Source: an uncultured Veillonella sp. (GTDB lineage: Bacteria > Bacillota > Negativicutes > Veillonellales > Veillonellaceae). Taken from it: a DNA stretch of 6,446 bases. The stretch is taken from NCBI GenBank assembly GCA_900766125.1, contig CAAFUD010000006.1, forward strand, positions 1 through 6,446, in the 5' to 3' direction. The notes beneath the pieces were generated by a model, which was given only the letters and a program-made list of their open reading frames with translations, ran no database searches and was not told where the DNA came from. A program made the translations under genes and the position numbers. The first letter of the stretch is position 1, and each line of letters opens with the position of its first letter. Shown piece after piece: positions 1-5,968 of the stretch.

Positions 1-188
1 GTTTGATGCCAGCTAACGAAGATATCAAAACAAAACGCGGTTGCACATCTTGTTCTCAAAAAGATTGTGCATCTCGTAAACTACCAGAAAAGGCGATTGT
101 AACGTCTAATAACGAAGGCGAAGAGGGCTGTAACAAAACAACAGCCGAAGCCTCTGGTATCGCTATGAAAGGCCAACCAACAGAATAA
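1..188 (+). CDS. 3' end of a probable MetH reactivation-domain protein (partial)
   Basis: The frame is open from the left edge to a TAA at 186-188, so about 61 residues of a longer protein are visible. The segment starts Leu-Met-Pro-Ala-Asn-Glu and then has a Cys-rich motif, CTSCSQKDCASR (C-x2-C-x4-C), followed by a polar, probably disordered tail of about 36 residues with one more Cys. Stand-alone 'vitamin B12-dependent methionine synthase activation domain' proteins of anaerobic Firmicutes often end in a similar short Cys motif. The next gene is a MetH that lacks exactly this domain. The inferred role is S-adenosylmethionine-dependent reductive reactivation of oxidised cobalamin in MetH. 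The catalytic part lies outside the window, so the assignment rests on the tail and on the neighbour. An in-frame ATG at 6-8 is probably internal rather than the real start. Confidence 0.5.
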   Translation, partial: LMPANEDIKTKRGCTSCSQKDCASRKLPEKAIVTSNNEGEEGCNKTTAEASGIAMKGQPTE

Positions 189-204
189 TGTTTCACGTGA
201 AACA
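189..204. other. parS: parS centromere site (ParB/Spo0J binding site)
   Basis: TGTTTCACGTGAAACA is a perfect 16-bp palindrome that fits the conserved bacterial parS consensus TGTTNCACGTGNAACA at every fixed position. The dyad extends to 20 bp (187-206). ParB (Spo0J) is known to load on such sites as a CTP-dependent clamp and to direct origin segregation and SMC loading. The site begins immediately after the upstream stop codon and lies 34 bases before the metH start, so it sits in DNA that is probably transcribed. Its presence fits an origin-proximal position, as do rsmG and mnmG in the same window. parA and parB themselves are not in the window. Confidence 0.9.
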
Positions 205-225
205 TTGTAAAATTTAGGATGATAA

Positions 226-231
226 AGGAAG
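226..231 (+). promoter_or_regulatory. metH ribosome binding site, decides the start
   Basis: AGGAAG lies 6 bases before the ATG at 238 but directly abuts the in-frame ATG at 232, leaving no spacer there. The spacing therefore favours 238 as the real start, two codons downstream of the longest frame. Confidence 0.6.
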
Positions 232-237
232 ATGTTT

Positions 238-2673
238 ATGTATATATTTGACGGTGCTATGGGCACAATGCTTCAAGCTGCAGGCTTAGAAGAGGGCTAT
301 TGTCCCGAATTATTTAACGTAGAAAAACCAGAAGTAGTAAAGAATATTCACGCCCAATACTTACAACATGGCAGTGATGTTATCACTACAAATACATTCG
401 GTGCTTGTGGTCTTAAATTAGAAGATTACGACTTACAAGATCGTGTAAGAGAAATTAATATTGCCGCTGTAAAGGTAGCAAAAGATGCTATTGCAGAGTT
501 TAAACCATCTGCACGTGTAGCCGGTTCTATGGGTCCTACGGGTCGTTTCTTACAACCATTGGGCAACATGAGCTTTGACTCTATTTATGACACATACCGC
601 GAACAAGCTGAAGCATTGATCGAAGGTGGCGTAGATTTCATCATCATTGAAACTATCATCGACGTACAAGAAATGCGCGCCGCTTTATTAGCATCTCTTG
701 ATGCTCGTGAAGCAGCAGGAAAGACAAAAGAAGATGTACAAATCATCTGTCAATTTTCTTTCAGTGAAGACGGTCGTACTATTACAGGTACACCACCAGC
801 AGTTGCAACTACTATCGTAGAGGCTATGGGTGCTGATATTATTGGTATTAACTGTTCCCTTGGACCTGAACAAATCACACCTCTTATTGAGGAAATTGCA
901 AGCGTAACAAACTTGCCAATTATCTGCCAACCAAATGCAGGCATGCCTCAATTAATCAATAAACAAACTGTATTCCCACTTACAGCAGAAGAAATGGGTC
1001 CATTGATGCTTCCAATCGTAGATGCAGGTGCAAGCTATGTAGGCGGCTGCTGTGGTACAACACCAGCTCATATTCAAGCAATTTCTGACGCTGTAAAAGC
1101 ACATACACCTAAGGAACGTGCTCACGTAGAACCTAAAACAATCATTACTAGCCGTACTAAATTGTTAGAATTAGGTCACAATACAAAACCTCTTATCATT
1201 GGTGAACGTATCAATCCTACAGGCCGTAAAGTTCTTGCTCAAGAGTTACGCGATGGCTCTTTCATCCGCGTAAAACGCGATGCTTTGGACCAAGTAGAAG
1301 CAGGTGCAGACATCCTCGACGTAAACATGGGCGTAGCTGGTATGGACCAAACTCCATTAATGGAACGTGCTATCTTCGAATTATCCATGCTCGTTGAAAC
1401 TCCATTGTCCATCGACACATTGGATCCAGCAGCTATGGAAGTAGCTCTTAAAAACTACCCAGGTCGCGCTCTTATCAACTCCGTAAATGGGGAAGAGGAG
1501 TCCATCACTCACGTTATGCCTTTGGCTAAACGCTATGGTGCAGCTTTACTTTGCTTGCCAATCTGCAGTGGTGATTTGCCTGAAAAAGCAGAGGACCGTG
1601 TTGCTTTAGCTGAAAGCATCGTAAATCGCGCTTATGGTTATGGTCTTCAACCACATGACTTATTACTTGATCCATTGGTATTAACACTTGCCAGCGGTGA
1701 AGATAGTGCACGTCAAACATTGCGTACATTACAGTTATACAAAGAGAAATTTGGCTTCCCAACAGTAATGGGCTTGTCCAATATTTCCTTCGGTATGCCT
1801 CAACGTCCTTACTTGAACGGCCAATTCTTAACAATGGCTCTTGCTTGTGGCTTAACAACACCAATTATGAATCCATTAAACTATCCAGCTAAAAAAGCGT
1901 TCGTATCTAGTACAACACTATTAGGCTGGGACCCAGGTTCTGCAGAGTTCATCAAAGAATACGGCTACGAAGATGAAACAAGTGCTCCTGGTAATGCTGC
2001 TCCAAAAGGTCCTGAAAAGAAATCCTTCGACAGCAACGATCCATTAGCGAATATCCGTGCTTGCGTAGAACAAGGCGAAAAAGAAGCCATTGTTGATCTT
2101 GTGAAAAAAGCGTTAGCTGATGGCATGGACCCATTAGATATTACGAAAAAAGGCTTATCTGAAGCGATGAACGTAGTAGGGGATAAGTTCGGTTCTGGTA
2201 AATTATTCTTACCACAAGTAATGCTCGCTGCTGAAACAATGCAAGCTGCTTTCAACACTATTAAAGAAATTATTCCTGCTAGTGAAAGCTTGGATAAAGG
2301 TACAGTCGTTGTGGCAACCGTTAAAGGCGATATCCACGATTTAGGTAAAAATATCGTAGCAGCCTTACTTGAAAACAATGGTTACAAAATTGTCGATCTT
2401 GGCAAGGACGTTGACCCAGAAGTTATCGTTCAAGCGATTAAAGACAATAAGGCAGCTCTCGTTGGTATTTGTTCTTTGATGACTACAACAATGCCTCAAA
2501 TCGACAATACTATCGCTGCTATCCGCGCTGCAGGCCTTAAAACTAAGGTCATGGTTGGTGGTGCCGTAGTTTCTCAAGACTACGCAGACCAAGCGGGCGC
2601 AGACATCTACGCTAAAGACGGTATCGCTGCCGTTAACCACGCAAATGATTACTTTGAAACATTAGAAAAATAA
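238..2673 (+). CDS. metH: Cobalamin-dependent methionine synthase, without activation domain
   Basis: The enzyme transfers a methyl group from 5-methyl-tetrahydrofolate to homocysteine through protein-bound cobalamin, giving methionine and tetrahydrofolate in the cytoplasm. From the ATG at 238 it has 811 residues. Residues 1-290 are the homocysteine-binding domain, with the zinc ligands C206 (NCSLGP) and C271/C272 (GGCCGTTP). Residues about 317-565 are the pterin-binding barrel (GERINPTGRK, DVNMG, SIDT, NSVNG). A polar linker covers about 581-600. The cobalamin module with its helical cap covers about 602-808, with DIHDLG (D698, H700 as lower cobalt ligand, G703) and a GG at 774-775. The protein ends there. 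The roughly 330-residue SAM-binding reactivation domain of the 1227-residue E. coli enzyme is absent and is probably encoded just upstream. The Ser of the SxL cobalamin motif is replaced by C745. metF follows after about 125 bases. Confidence 0.96.
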   Translation: MYIFDGAMGTMLQAAGLEEGYCPELFNVEKPEVVKNIHAQYLQHGSDVITTNTFGACGLKLEDYDLQDRVREINIAAVKVAKDAIAEFKPSARVAGSMGPTGRFLQPLGNMSFDSIYDTYREQAEALIEGGVDFIIIETIIDVQEMRAALLASLDAREAAGKTKEDVQIICQFSFSEDGRTITGTPPAVATTIVEAMGADIIGINCSLGPEQITPLIEEIASVTNLPIICQPNAGMPQLINKQTVFPLTAEEMGPLMLPIVDAGASYVGGCCGTTPAHIQAISDAVKAHTPKERAHVEPKTIITSRTKLLELGHNTKPLIIGERINPTGRKVLAQELRDGSFIRVKRDALDQVEAGADILDVNMGVAGMDQTPLMERAIFELSMLVETPLSIDTLDPAAMEVALKNYPGRALINSVNGEEESITHVMPLAKRYGAALLCLPICSGDLPEKAEDRVALAESIVNRAYGYGLQPHDLLLDPLVLTLASGEDSARQTLRTLQLYKEKFGFPTVMGLSNISFGMPQRPYLNGQFLTMALACGLTTPIMNPLNYPAKKAFVSSTTLLGWDPGSAEFIKEYGYEDETSAPGNAAPKGPEKKSFDSNDPLANIRACVEQGEKEAIVDLVKKALADGMDPLDITKKGLSEAMNVVGDKFGSGKLFLPQVMLAAETMQAAFNTIKEIIPASESLDKGTVVVATVKGDIHDLGKNIVAALLENNGYKIVDLGKDVDPEVIVQAIKDNKAALVGICSLMTTTMPQIDNTIAAIRAAGLKTKVMVGGAVVSQDYADQAGADIYAKDGIAAVNHANDYFETLEK

Positions 2674-2699
2674 TTTCTAATTTACATGACACAAAACAA

Positions 2700-2773
2700 G
2701 GTGAAAGCTCATCTTAAAAACTTATTTTGATGGTGAAAACCACTTAATAGAGTAAACAAGATTAGCTTTCACC
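2700..2773 (+). repeat. Inverted repeat with a second left arm in the metH-metF gap
   Basis: GGTGAAAGCT (2700-2709) is perfectly complementary to AGCTTTCACC (2764-2773), giving a 10-bp stem around a 54-base loop. Inside the loop, GGTGAAA recurs at 2732-2738 and could pair with TTTCACC of the same right arm (7 bp). The same stretch can also fold into a small hairpin, TGGT-GAAA-ACCA (2731-2742). No T-tract follows the right arm, so it is not a standard terminator. The right arm ends 25 bases before the metF start. A role in RNA folding, processing or attenuation between metH and metF is possible but unproven. It does not match the conserved cores of the SAM-I, T-box or cobalamin riboswitches that I know. 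Confidence 0.45.
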
Positions 2774-2798
2774 ATATGTATAGATCAAGAGGTACATG

Positions 2799-3656
2799 AT
2801 GACATTAAGAGAGAAACATCAACAAGGGAAGTTCACCATCACTGTTGAATTAGACCCTCCAAAGAGCAGTTCTGCTCAAAAAGTTTTCGACCAAGCAGCG
2901 CGTTTAAAGGGTAAGGTTGACGCTATCAACATCGCTGATAGCCCTATGTCCAAAATGCGTATGAGCCCAATTTCCTTGTCTTATTTGTTACAACACAATA
3001 AAGATATCGAAACTATCTTCCACCTTACATGCCGCGACCGTAACATCATCGGCTTACAATCCGAATTACTTGGTGCTGCAGCACTTGGCGTAAATAATAT
3101 CTTAACCCTTACTGGTGACAAACCAGATAATGGGGACCATCCATTTGCACAATCCGTATTCGAAGTAGACTGCATGGGCTTACTAAATATCGCTAAAACT
3201 TTGAATTCTGGCAAAGACTTGGCAGGTAACGACTTAGACGAGCCTACAAACTTCTACATCGGTGCTACTGGTAACCCTGGTGCTCCAGATTTAGAAATCG
3301 AACGTCAAAAATTGGCTGCTAAAATTAAAAATGGTGCGCATTTCGTACAAACACAACCAATTTACGATTTAGAACAAGCAAAACGCTACATCGATAAAAT
3401 GTCTGAGTTCGATGTGCCTATTATGCTCGGTTTAATTCCACTTAAAAGCTTCAAAATGGCTACATATTTACACGAAAAAGTGCCTGGGATTAACCTTACA
3501 CAAGAAATCCTAGACCGTGTAGAAAAGGGCGGAAAAGAAGCGGGTACAGAAATCGCTATCGAAACATTGGAACAAATCAAAAAAATCGCTGCAGGCGTAC
3601 ATATTATGCCTTTAAACGATATCGATACAACATTACACATCATTGACCACGTATAA
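2799..3656 (+). CDS. metF: 5,10-Methylenetetrahydrofolate reductase
   Basis: MetF reduces 5,10-methylene-tetrahydrofolate to 5-methyl-tetrahydrofolate with a flavin cofactor, supplying the methyl donor for the neighbouring MetH. The protein is a 285-residue single-domain barrel, close to the 296 residues of E. coli MetF. Visible family features are TVELDPPKS with the catalytic Glu (E17), HLTCRDRN at 75-82, LTGDKP with the flavin-contacting Asp (D107), a Gly-rich GATGNPGAP stretch and TQPIYD (Q186). Two in-frame ATGs are possible, at 2796 and 2799. The Shine-Dalgarno core GAGG at 2789-2792 lies 3 and 6 bases from them, so 2799 is chosen; the difference is one Met. There is no terminator between metH and metF, so cotranscription is likely. 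A terminator follows about 20 bases after the stop. Confidence 0.94.
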   Translation: MTLREKHQQGKFTITVELDPPKSSSAQKVFDQAARLKGKVDAINIADSPMSKMRMSPISLSYLLQHNKDIETIFHLTCRDRNIIGLQSELLGAAALGVNNILTLTGDKPDNGDHPFAQSVFEVDCMGLLNIAKTLNSGKDLAGNDLDEPTNFYIGATGNPGAPDLEIERQKLAAKIKNGAHFVQTQPIYDLEQAKRYIDKMSEFDVPIMLGLIPLKSFKMATYLHEKVPGINLTQEILDRVEKGGKEAGTEIAIETLEQIKKIAAGVHIMPLNDIDTTLHIIDHV

Positions 3657-3677
3657 GACGTCATAAAATGATTATAG

Positions 3678-3742
3678 AACACCTTTCCCACGGCCTCCAA
3701 AGCGAGCTAAGTCGTCCTTAGGGAAAGGTGTTTATTTTATTT
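3678..3742 (+). terminator. Rho-independent terminator after metF
   Basis: AACACCTTTCCC (3678-3689) pairs perfectly with GGGAAAGGTGTT (3721-3732), a 12-bp stem, followed by the T-rich run TTTATTTTATTT. The loop is long, at 31 bases (3690-3720), and holds only a weak inner hairpin, TAAG-TCGTC-CTTA (3708-3720). It closes the metH-metF transcript. Confidence 0.82.
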
Positions 3743-3753
3743 AATAAGCCTAG

Positions 3754-3794
3754 AGAAAAAGAAAAAGGATGCAAATCATAGATTTGCATCCTTT
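3754..3794 (-). terminator. Rho-independent terminator of rsmG
   Basis: AAAGGATGCAAATC (3764-3777) and GATTTGCATCCTTT (3781-3794) form a 14-bp stem with a 3-base loop. On the minus strand the stem is followed by a T-rich tract (complement of 3754-3766), as expected for termination of rsmG, whose stop codon is 9 bases away. The plus-strand side has only a short T run, so termination of plus-strand transcripts would be weaker. Confidence 0.9.
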
Positions 3795-3803
3795 ATTCAT
3801 ACA

Positions 3804-4556
3804 TTAGATTAATGGCTTATCTTTAATTTCTTTTGGTTTACGTGGGTATTGTTTAGGTGTTTTACCTGTTTTCTTAATGTACAGGATTACTCGTTTATCA
3901 TCCAAAGTTGGAAGTGTAACAGTACGTACTTCTTCAATCTTAGCTTTCAATGTGCTAAGGGCTTTATTGGATTCTCCCACTTCTTCTTCGTAGATGGCGC
4001 CTTTTAAAGCAATAACGTAGCCACCTTCTTTTACATATGGTACAGTCCATTCTAACAGAATAGGTAATCTCGCTACTGCACGGCTCGTAGCAATATCGAA
4101 GCTTTCACGGTAATCTTGATGACTAAGATCCTCTGCACGGCCATGTAAAGTAGTACAGTTCGTCAATTGTAGCTCATCCATAATGGATTCAAGGAAGGTA
4201 AGACGTTTTTTCAAAGAATCAAACAACGTAACCTTTAGACTACGGTCGTAGATGGCCAATGGAATGCCCGGGAACCCAGCTCCAGTACCAACGTCAATAA
4301 TGGACATACCAGATTTAATGATATGTGGGTCATAGCAGGAGAGGGAGTCGATCATGTGTTTAACCACAACCTCTTTCATGTCTGTAATACCCGTGAGGTT
4401 GAGATATTTATTTGTTTCAATCATGCGCGCATAATACACGTAAAAGTCTTTTGCTTGCTCTTCTGTACAAAGCAAACCAAATTGGCTCATTTGCTCCATC
4501 ATATATGAAACAAATTCAGACTCAGGTGCAATAGGCACATCGTATTTTTTTTTCAT
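3804..4556 (-). CDS. rsmG: 16S rRNA (guanine-527-N7)-methyltransferase
   Basis: RsmG (GidB) uses S-adenosylmethionine to methylate G527 of 16S rRNA in the 30S subunit; loss of the family gives low-level streptomycin resistance in several bacteria. The 250-residue protein shows the family signatures in order: NLTGI at 53-57, KHMIDSL at 66-72, the SAM-binding loop DVGTGAGFPGIPL at 88-100, TLFDSLKKR at 110-118, GRAED at 139-143, SRAVA at 158-162 and ALKG at 183-186. The C-terminus YPRKPKEIKDKPL is a variant of the usual YPRK...PL ending. The start is supported by AGGAG 5 bases upstream of the ATG on the minus strand. Codons 2-4 form a run of nine A, AAAAAAAAA. mnmG lies upstream on the same strand as is usual, but here it is separated by vapBC, so rsmG probably needs its own promoter. 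The gene is convergent with metF. Confidence 0.96.
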   Translation of the reverse strand: MKKKYDVPIAPESEFVSYMMEQMSQFGLLCTEEQAKDFYVYYARMIETNKYLNLTGITDMKEVVVKHMIDSLSCYDPHIIKSGMSIIDVGTGAGFPGIPLAIYDRSLKVTLFDSLKKRLTFLESIMDELQLTNCTTLHGRAEDLSHQDYRESFDIATSRAVARLPILLEWTVPYVKEGGYVIALKGAIYEEEVGESNKALSTLKAKIEEVRTVTLPTLDDKRVILYIKKTGKTPKQYPRKPKEIKDKPLI

Positions 4557-4736
4557 AAGTACTCCTAATGAATTATCCGATATTTATATGCTAGTAAAAG
4601 TAATCGACACATAGCTAGAAAATCTCATGTCATATGGTAAATCATATTAACAATATATAAGTTATAAGAATAGTATTTCTTATTTCAAAGGCTATAAAAC
4701 TCAAAAATTTGCGTTCTACGCCGTTTTTAATCTATT

Positions 4737-4768
4737 TTATATAAGTTTATATATAAAAACTTATATAA
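4737..4768. repeat. AT-rich 12-bp inverted repeat
   Basis: TTATATAAGTTT (4737-4748) is perfectly complementary to AAACTTATATAA (4757-4768) across an 8-base spacer. The centre also contains the self-complementary TTTATATATAAA (4746-4757). There is no T-tract and no adjacent gene. It could be a protein-binding site, a cruciform-prone element or a chance product of high AT content. Confidence 0.5.
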
Positions 4769-4817
4769 CGACTATACAAGCGAAATATTTAAGTCATTTT
4801 TCTTTATATTATAGCAT

Positions 4818-4835
4818 ATTCTCAATTAATTCTCA
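4818..4835. repeat. Short direct repeat ATTCTCA with 11-base period
   Basis: ATTCTCA occurs at 4818-4824 and again at 4829-4835, so the copies lie on the same face of the helix. It might be a regulator site for rsmG, but with only two short copies in AT-rich DNA chance is a real alternative. Confidence 0.25.
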
Positions 4836-5181
4836 TTTAAACAGATATATTTCCTAAAAATACCATCTAAACATAGGGTAGAAGAGGTATTAACCAACTA
4901 TTATCATTTAAATAACAATATTGAGAAATCGGTCCATCTTTTTAACCTATTTTGTTAACCTTTTACAATATCTATTTTCAATTTCATCATTCATCTTTTC
5001 AGCAACTTCATTTCACAGTTTATTTCTAATTTATCACCATGAACTTTTCTTCACTTACAAAATATTTTGTCTATTCTGAATGAACACTCAATGTATTTCT
5101 CTAGTGTACATATTTTAACTGCAGAATACTATTTATTTTATAAATATCCATATAAATATACATACTAGCTTTTTAATAATA

Positions 5182-5227
5182 TGTATACAAAATTACATCT
5201 TGTTAAAATATATATCAAGGTATATAC
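5182..5227. promoter_or_regulatory. Possible VapBC operator palindromes
   Basis: Two similar 8-bp palindromes flank the vapBC promoter: TGTATACA (5182-5189), upstream of the -35, and GTATATAC (5220-5227), overlapping the -10. VapB-VapC complexes are known to repress their own promoters by binding such dyads, so these are candidate autoregulatory operators. AT-rich context weakens the case. Confidence 0.35.
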
Positions 5228-5228
5228 T
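5200..5228 (+). promoter_or_regulatory. Predicted sigma-A type promoter of vapBC
   Basis: A -35 box TTGTTA (5200-5205) and a -10 box TATACT (5223-5228) are separated by exactly 17 bases, matching TTGACA/TATAAT at 4 and 5 of 6 positions. Transcription would begin near 5235, leaving a leader of about 20 bases before vapB. Confidence 0.55.
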
Positions 5229-5238
5229 TTTTATTAAT

Positions 5239-5249
5239 AAGGAGGTGAT
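5239..5249 (+). promoter_or_regulatory. Very strong vapB ribosome binding site
   Basis: AAGGAGGTGAT matches the complement of the 16S rRNA 3' end over 11 consecutive bases. The AGGAGG core ends 8 bases before the vapB ATG at 5254, which fixes that start. It suggests high translation of the antitoxin relative to the toxin. An out-of-frame ATG at 5250 opens only an 8-codon frame. Confidence 0.85.
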
Positions 5250-5253
5250 ATGT

Positions 5254-5484
5254 ATGACCACAGCAAAGCTATTTGAAAATGGCCGTAGCCAGGCTGTACG
5301 ATTACCAAAGGAATTTCGATTTAATGGTGATGAAGTAATCATCAACAAAATAGGGAATGTAGTCTTACTTATGCCAAAAGATGATGAATGGGCGGGATTT
5401 GTAGCTGGTTTATCATTATTTACAGATGATTTTATGTGTAACGGACGGGAAGATATTGATCATCAGGAGCGTGAAGCCTTATGA
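5254..5484 (+). CDS. vapB: VapB/VagC-type antitoxin
   Basis: This is the antitoxin of a type II toxin-antitoxin pair: it binds and neutralises the VapC RNase and, in complex with it, represses the operon. The 76-residue protein has the AbrB/MazE-like swapped-hairpin DNA-binding N-terminus typical of the VagC branch: AKLFENGRSQAVRLPKEFRF (4-23), then GDEVIINKIGNVVLL. The acidic C-terminal part (43-76), with WAGF and a terminal QERE, fits the usual toxin-wrapping tail. The length is normal for the family. The in-frame TTG at 5200 would add 18 residues, but it lies in the -35 box and lacks a ribosome site, so ATG 5254 is chosen. The stop overlaps the vapC start as ATGA, which implies translational coupling. 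Confidence 0.92.
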   Translation: MTTAKLFENGRSQAVRLPKEFRFNGDEVIINKIGNVVLLMPKDDEWAGFVAGLSLFTDDFMCNGREDIDHQEREAL

Positions 5485-5891
5485 AGTATATGTTAGATAC
5501 TAATATATGTATTTATGCTATCAAACAAGAGCCAGAAGTTGTACTACAGAAAATATTGAAACATCATCCTTCAGATATATGTATTTCATCAATTACATAT
5601 GCTGAACTAATGCATGGTGTAGAAAAAAGCCAATCAAAAGATAAAAATAGATTAGCTTTAACACTTTTATTATCACCTATACAGATTATTGATTTCGATA
5701 GTCACGCTGCTGAAGAGTATGGAAAAATAAAAGCTGATTTACAATCACAAGGAAAAATTATTGGTCCTATGGATTTACTCATTGCTAGTCATGCAAAATC
5801 AAAGGGTCTTACTATCGTTACTAACAATACAAAAGAGTTTAAAAGAGTTAATCAATTAGAAGTGGAAGATTGGTCTAAACCATTAAGCTAA
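5481..5891 (+). CDS. vapC: VapC-type PIN-domain RNase toxin
   Basis: VapC is a magnesium-dependent endoribonuclease toxin; characterised VapC enzymes of the MvpA/VapC branch cut initiator tRNA in the anticodon loop, but the target here is unknown. The 136-residue PIN domain keeps the acidic triad expected for activity: D6 in MLDTNIC, E42 in YAELMHG and D98 in GPMDLLIA. It also has the family motif VTNNTKEFKRV (113-123) and the ending VEDW. Nothing suggests inactivation. AGGAG at 5465-5469, inside vapB, is 11 bases upstream of the start and weaker than the vapB site, consistent with less toxin than antitoxin. Arginine is encoded by AGA at R57 and R122, whereas metH prefers CGT/CGC. With the AT-rich flank and the unusual position between mnmG and rsmG, this points to horizontal acquisition. 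Confidence 0.94.
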   Translation: MKYMLDTNICIYAIKQEPEVVLQKILKHHPSDICISSITYAELMHGVEKSQSKDKNRLALTLLLSPIQIIDFDSHAAEEYGKIKADLQSQGKIIGPMDLLIASHAKSKGLTIVTNNTKEFKRVNQLEVEDWSKPLS

Positions 5892-5913
5892 TTCAACCTA
5901 TTAAGTATTTACT

Positions 5914-5951
5914 AAAAAAGCTAGTTAATCATAGGATTAACTAGCTTTTTT
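5914..5951. terminator. Bidirectional terminator between vapC and mnmG
   Basis: AAAAAAGCTAGTTAATC (5914-5930) and GATTAACTAGCTTTTTT (5935-5951) form a perfect 17-bp stem with the loop ATAG. The six-base A run on the left and the T run on the right give a T-tract in both directions, so it can end both vapBC (plus) and the convergent mnmG (minus). Confidence 0.93.
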
Positions 5952-5968
5952 GTATGTTATCACATATT

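Larger units (their letters stand above)
4557..5199. other. AT-rich intergenic DNA, no gene seen
   Basis: About 640 bases between the rsmG start and the vapBC promoter contain no open frame that I can support on either strand. Base composition drops sharply: 4741-4800 has 11 G or C in 60, against 31 in 60 at 1261-1320 in metH. The stretch holds a 12-bp inverted repeat (4737-4768), a direct repeat ATTCTCA (4818-4824 and 4829-4835) and two TTAACC copies (4942-4947, 4955-4960). It must include the rsmG promoter if mnmG transcripts stop at the terminator at 5914, but I could not pick out a convincing -35/-10 pair. I found no cluster of TTATCCACA DnaA boxes. It may be decayed or imported DNA that arrived with vapBC. 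Confidence 0.6.

Noticed and set aside
232..237. Upstream ATG as the metH start
   Set aside because: It directly abuts the Shine-Dalgarno sequence with no spacer; ATG 238 has a 6-base gap and still precedes the conserved IFDGAMGT.
81..266. Minus-strand 61-residue open frame across the parS gap
   Set aside because: It overlaps the upstream gene and the metH start, has no ribosome site and resembles no protein known to me.
1119..1134. CACGTAGAAC inside metH as a second parS
   Set aside because: Only the right half resembles parS; the left half fails and the bases simply encode His-Val-Glu.
688..2640. Several minus-strand open frames of 60-137 codons inside metH
   Set aside because: They are antisense shadows of a well-conserved gene, with no motifs or start signals of their own.
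2674..2798. SAM, T-box or cobalamin riboswitch before metF
   Set aside because: The conserved cores of these classes are not recognisable and the region is too short for a cobalamin riboswitch with expression platform.
2981..3700. Minus-strand frames inside metF
   Set aside because: Antisense to clear MetF coding sequence and without recognisable protein features.
4323..4508. Plus-strand 61-residue frame inside rsmG
   Set aside because: Antisense to conserved RsmG sequence; a shadow frame.
4557..5238. Replication origin with DnaA boxes
   Set aside because: No TTATCCACA-like cluster was found. TTATCCGAT and TTATCACCA are poor matches, so AT-richness alone does not support oriC here.
5200..5253. 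18-residue N-terminal extension of VapB from a TTG
   Set aside because: The TTG falls in the predicted -35 box and has no ribosome site, while ATG 5254 has an 11-base match and gives the family's normal N-terminus.
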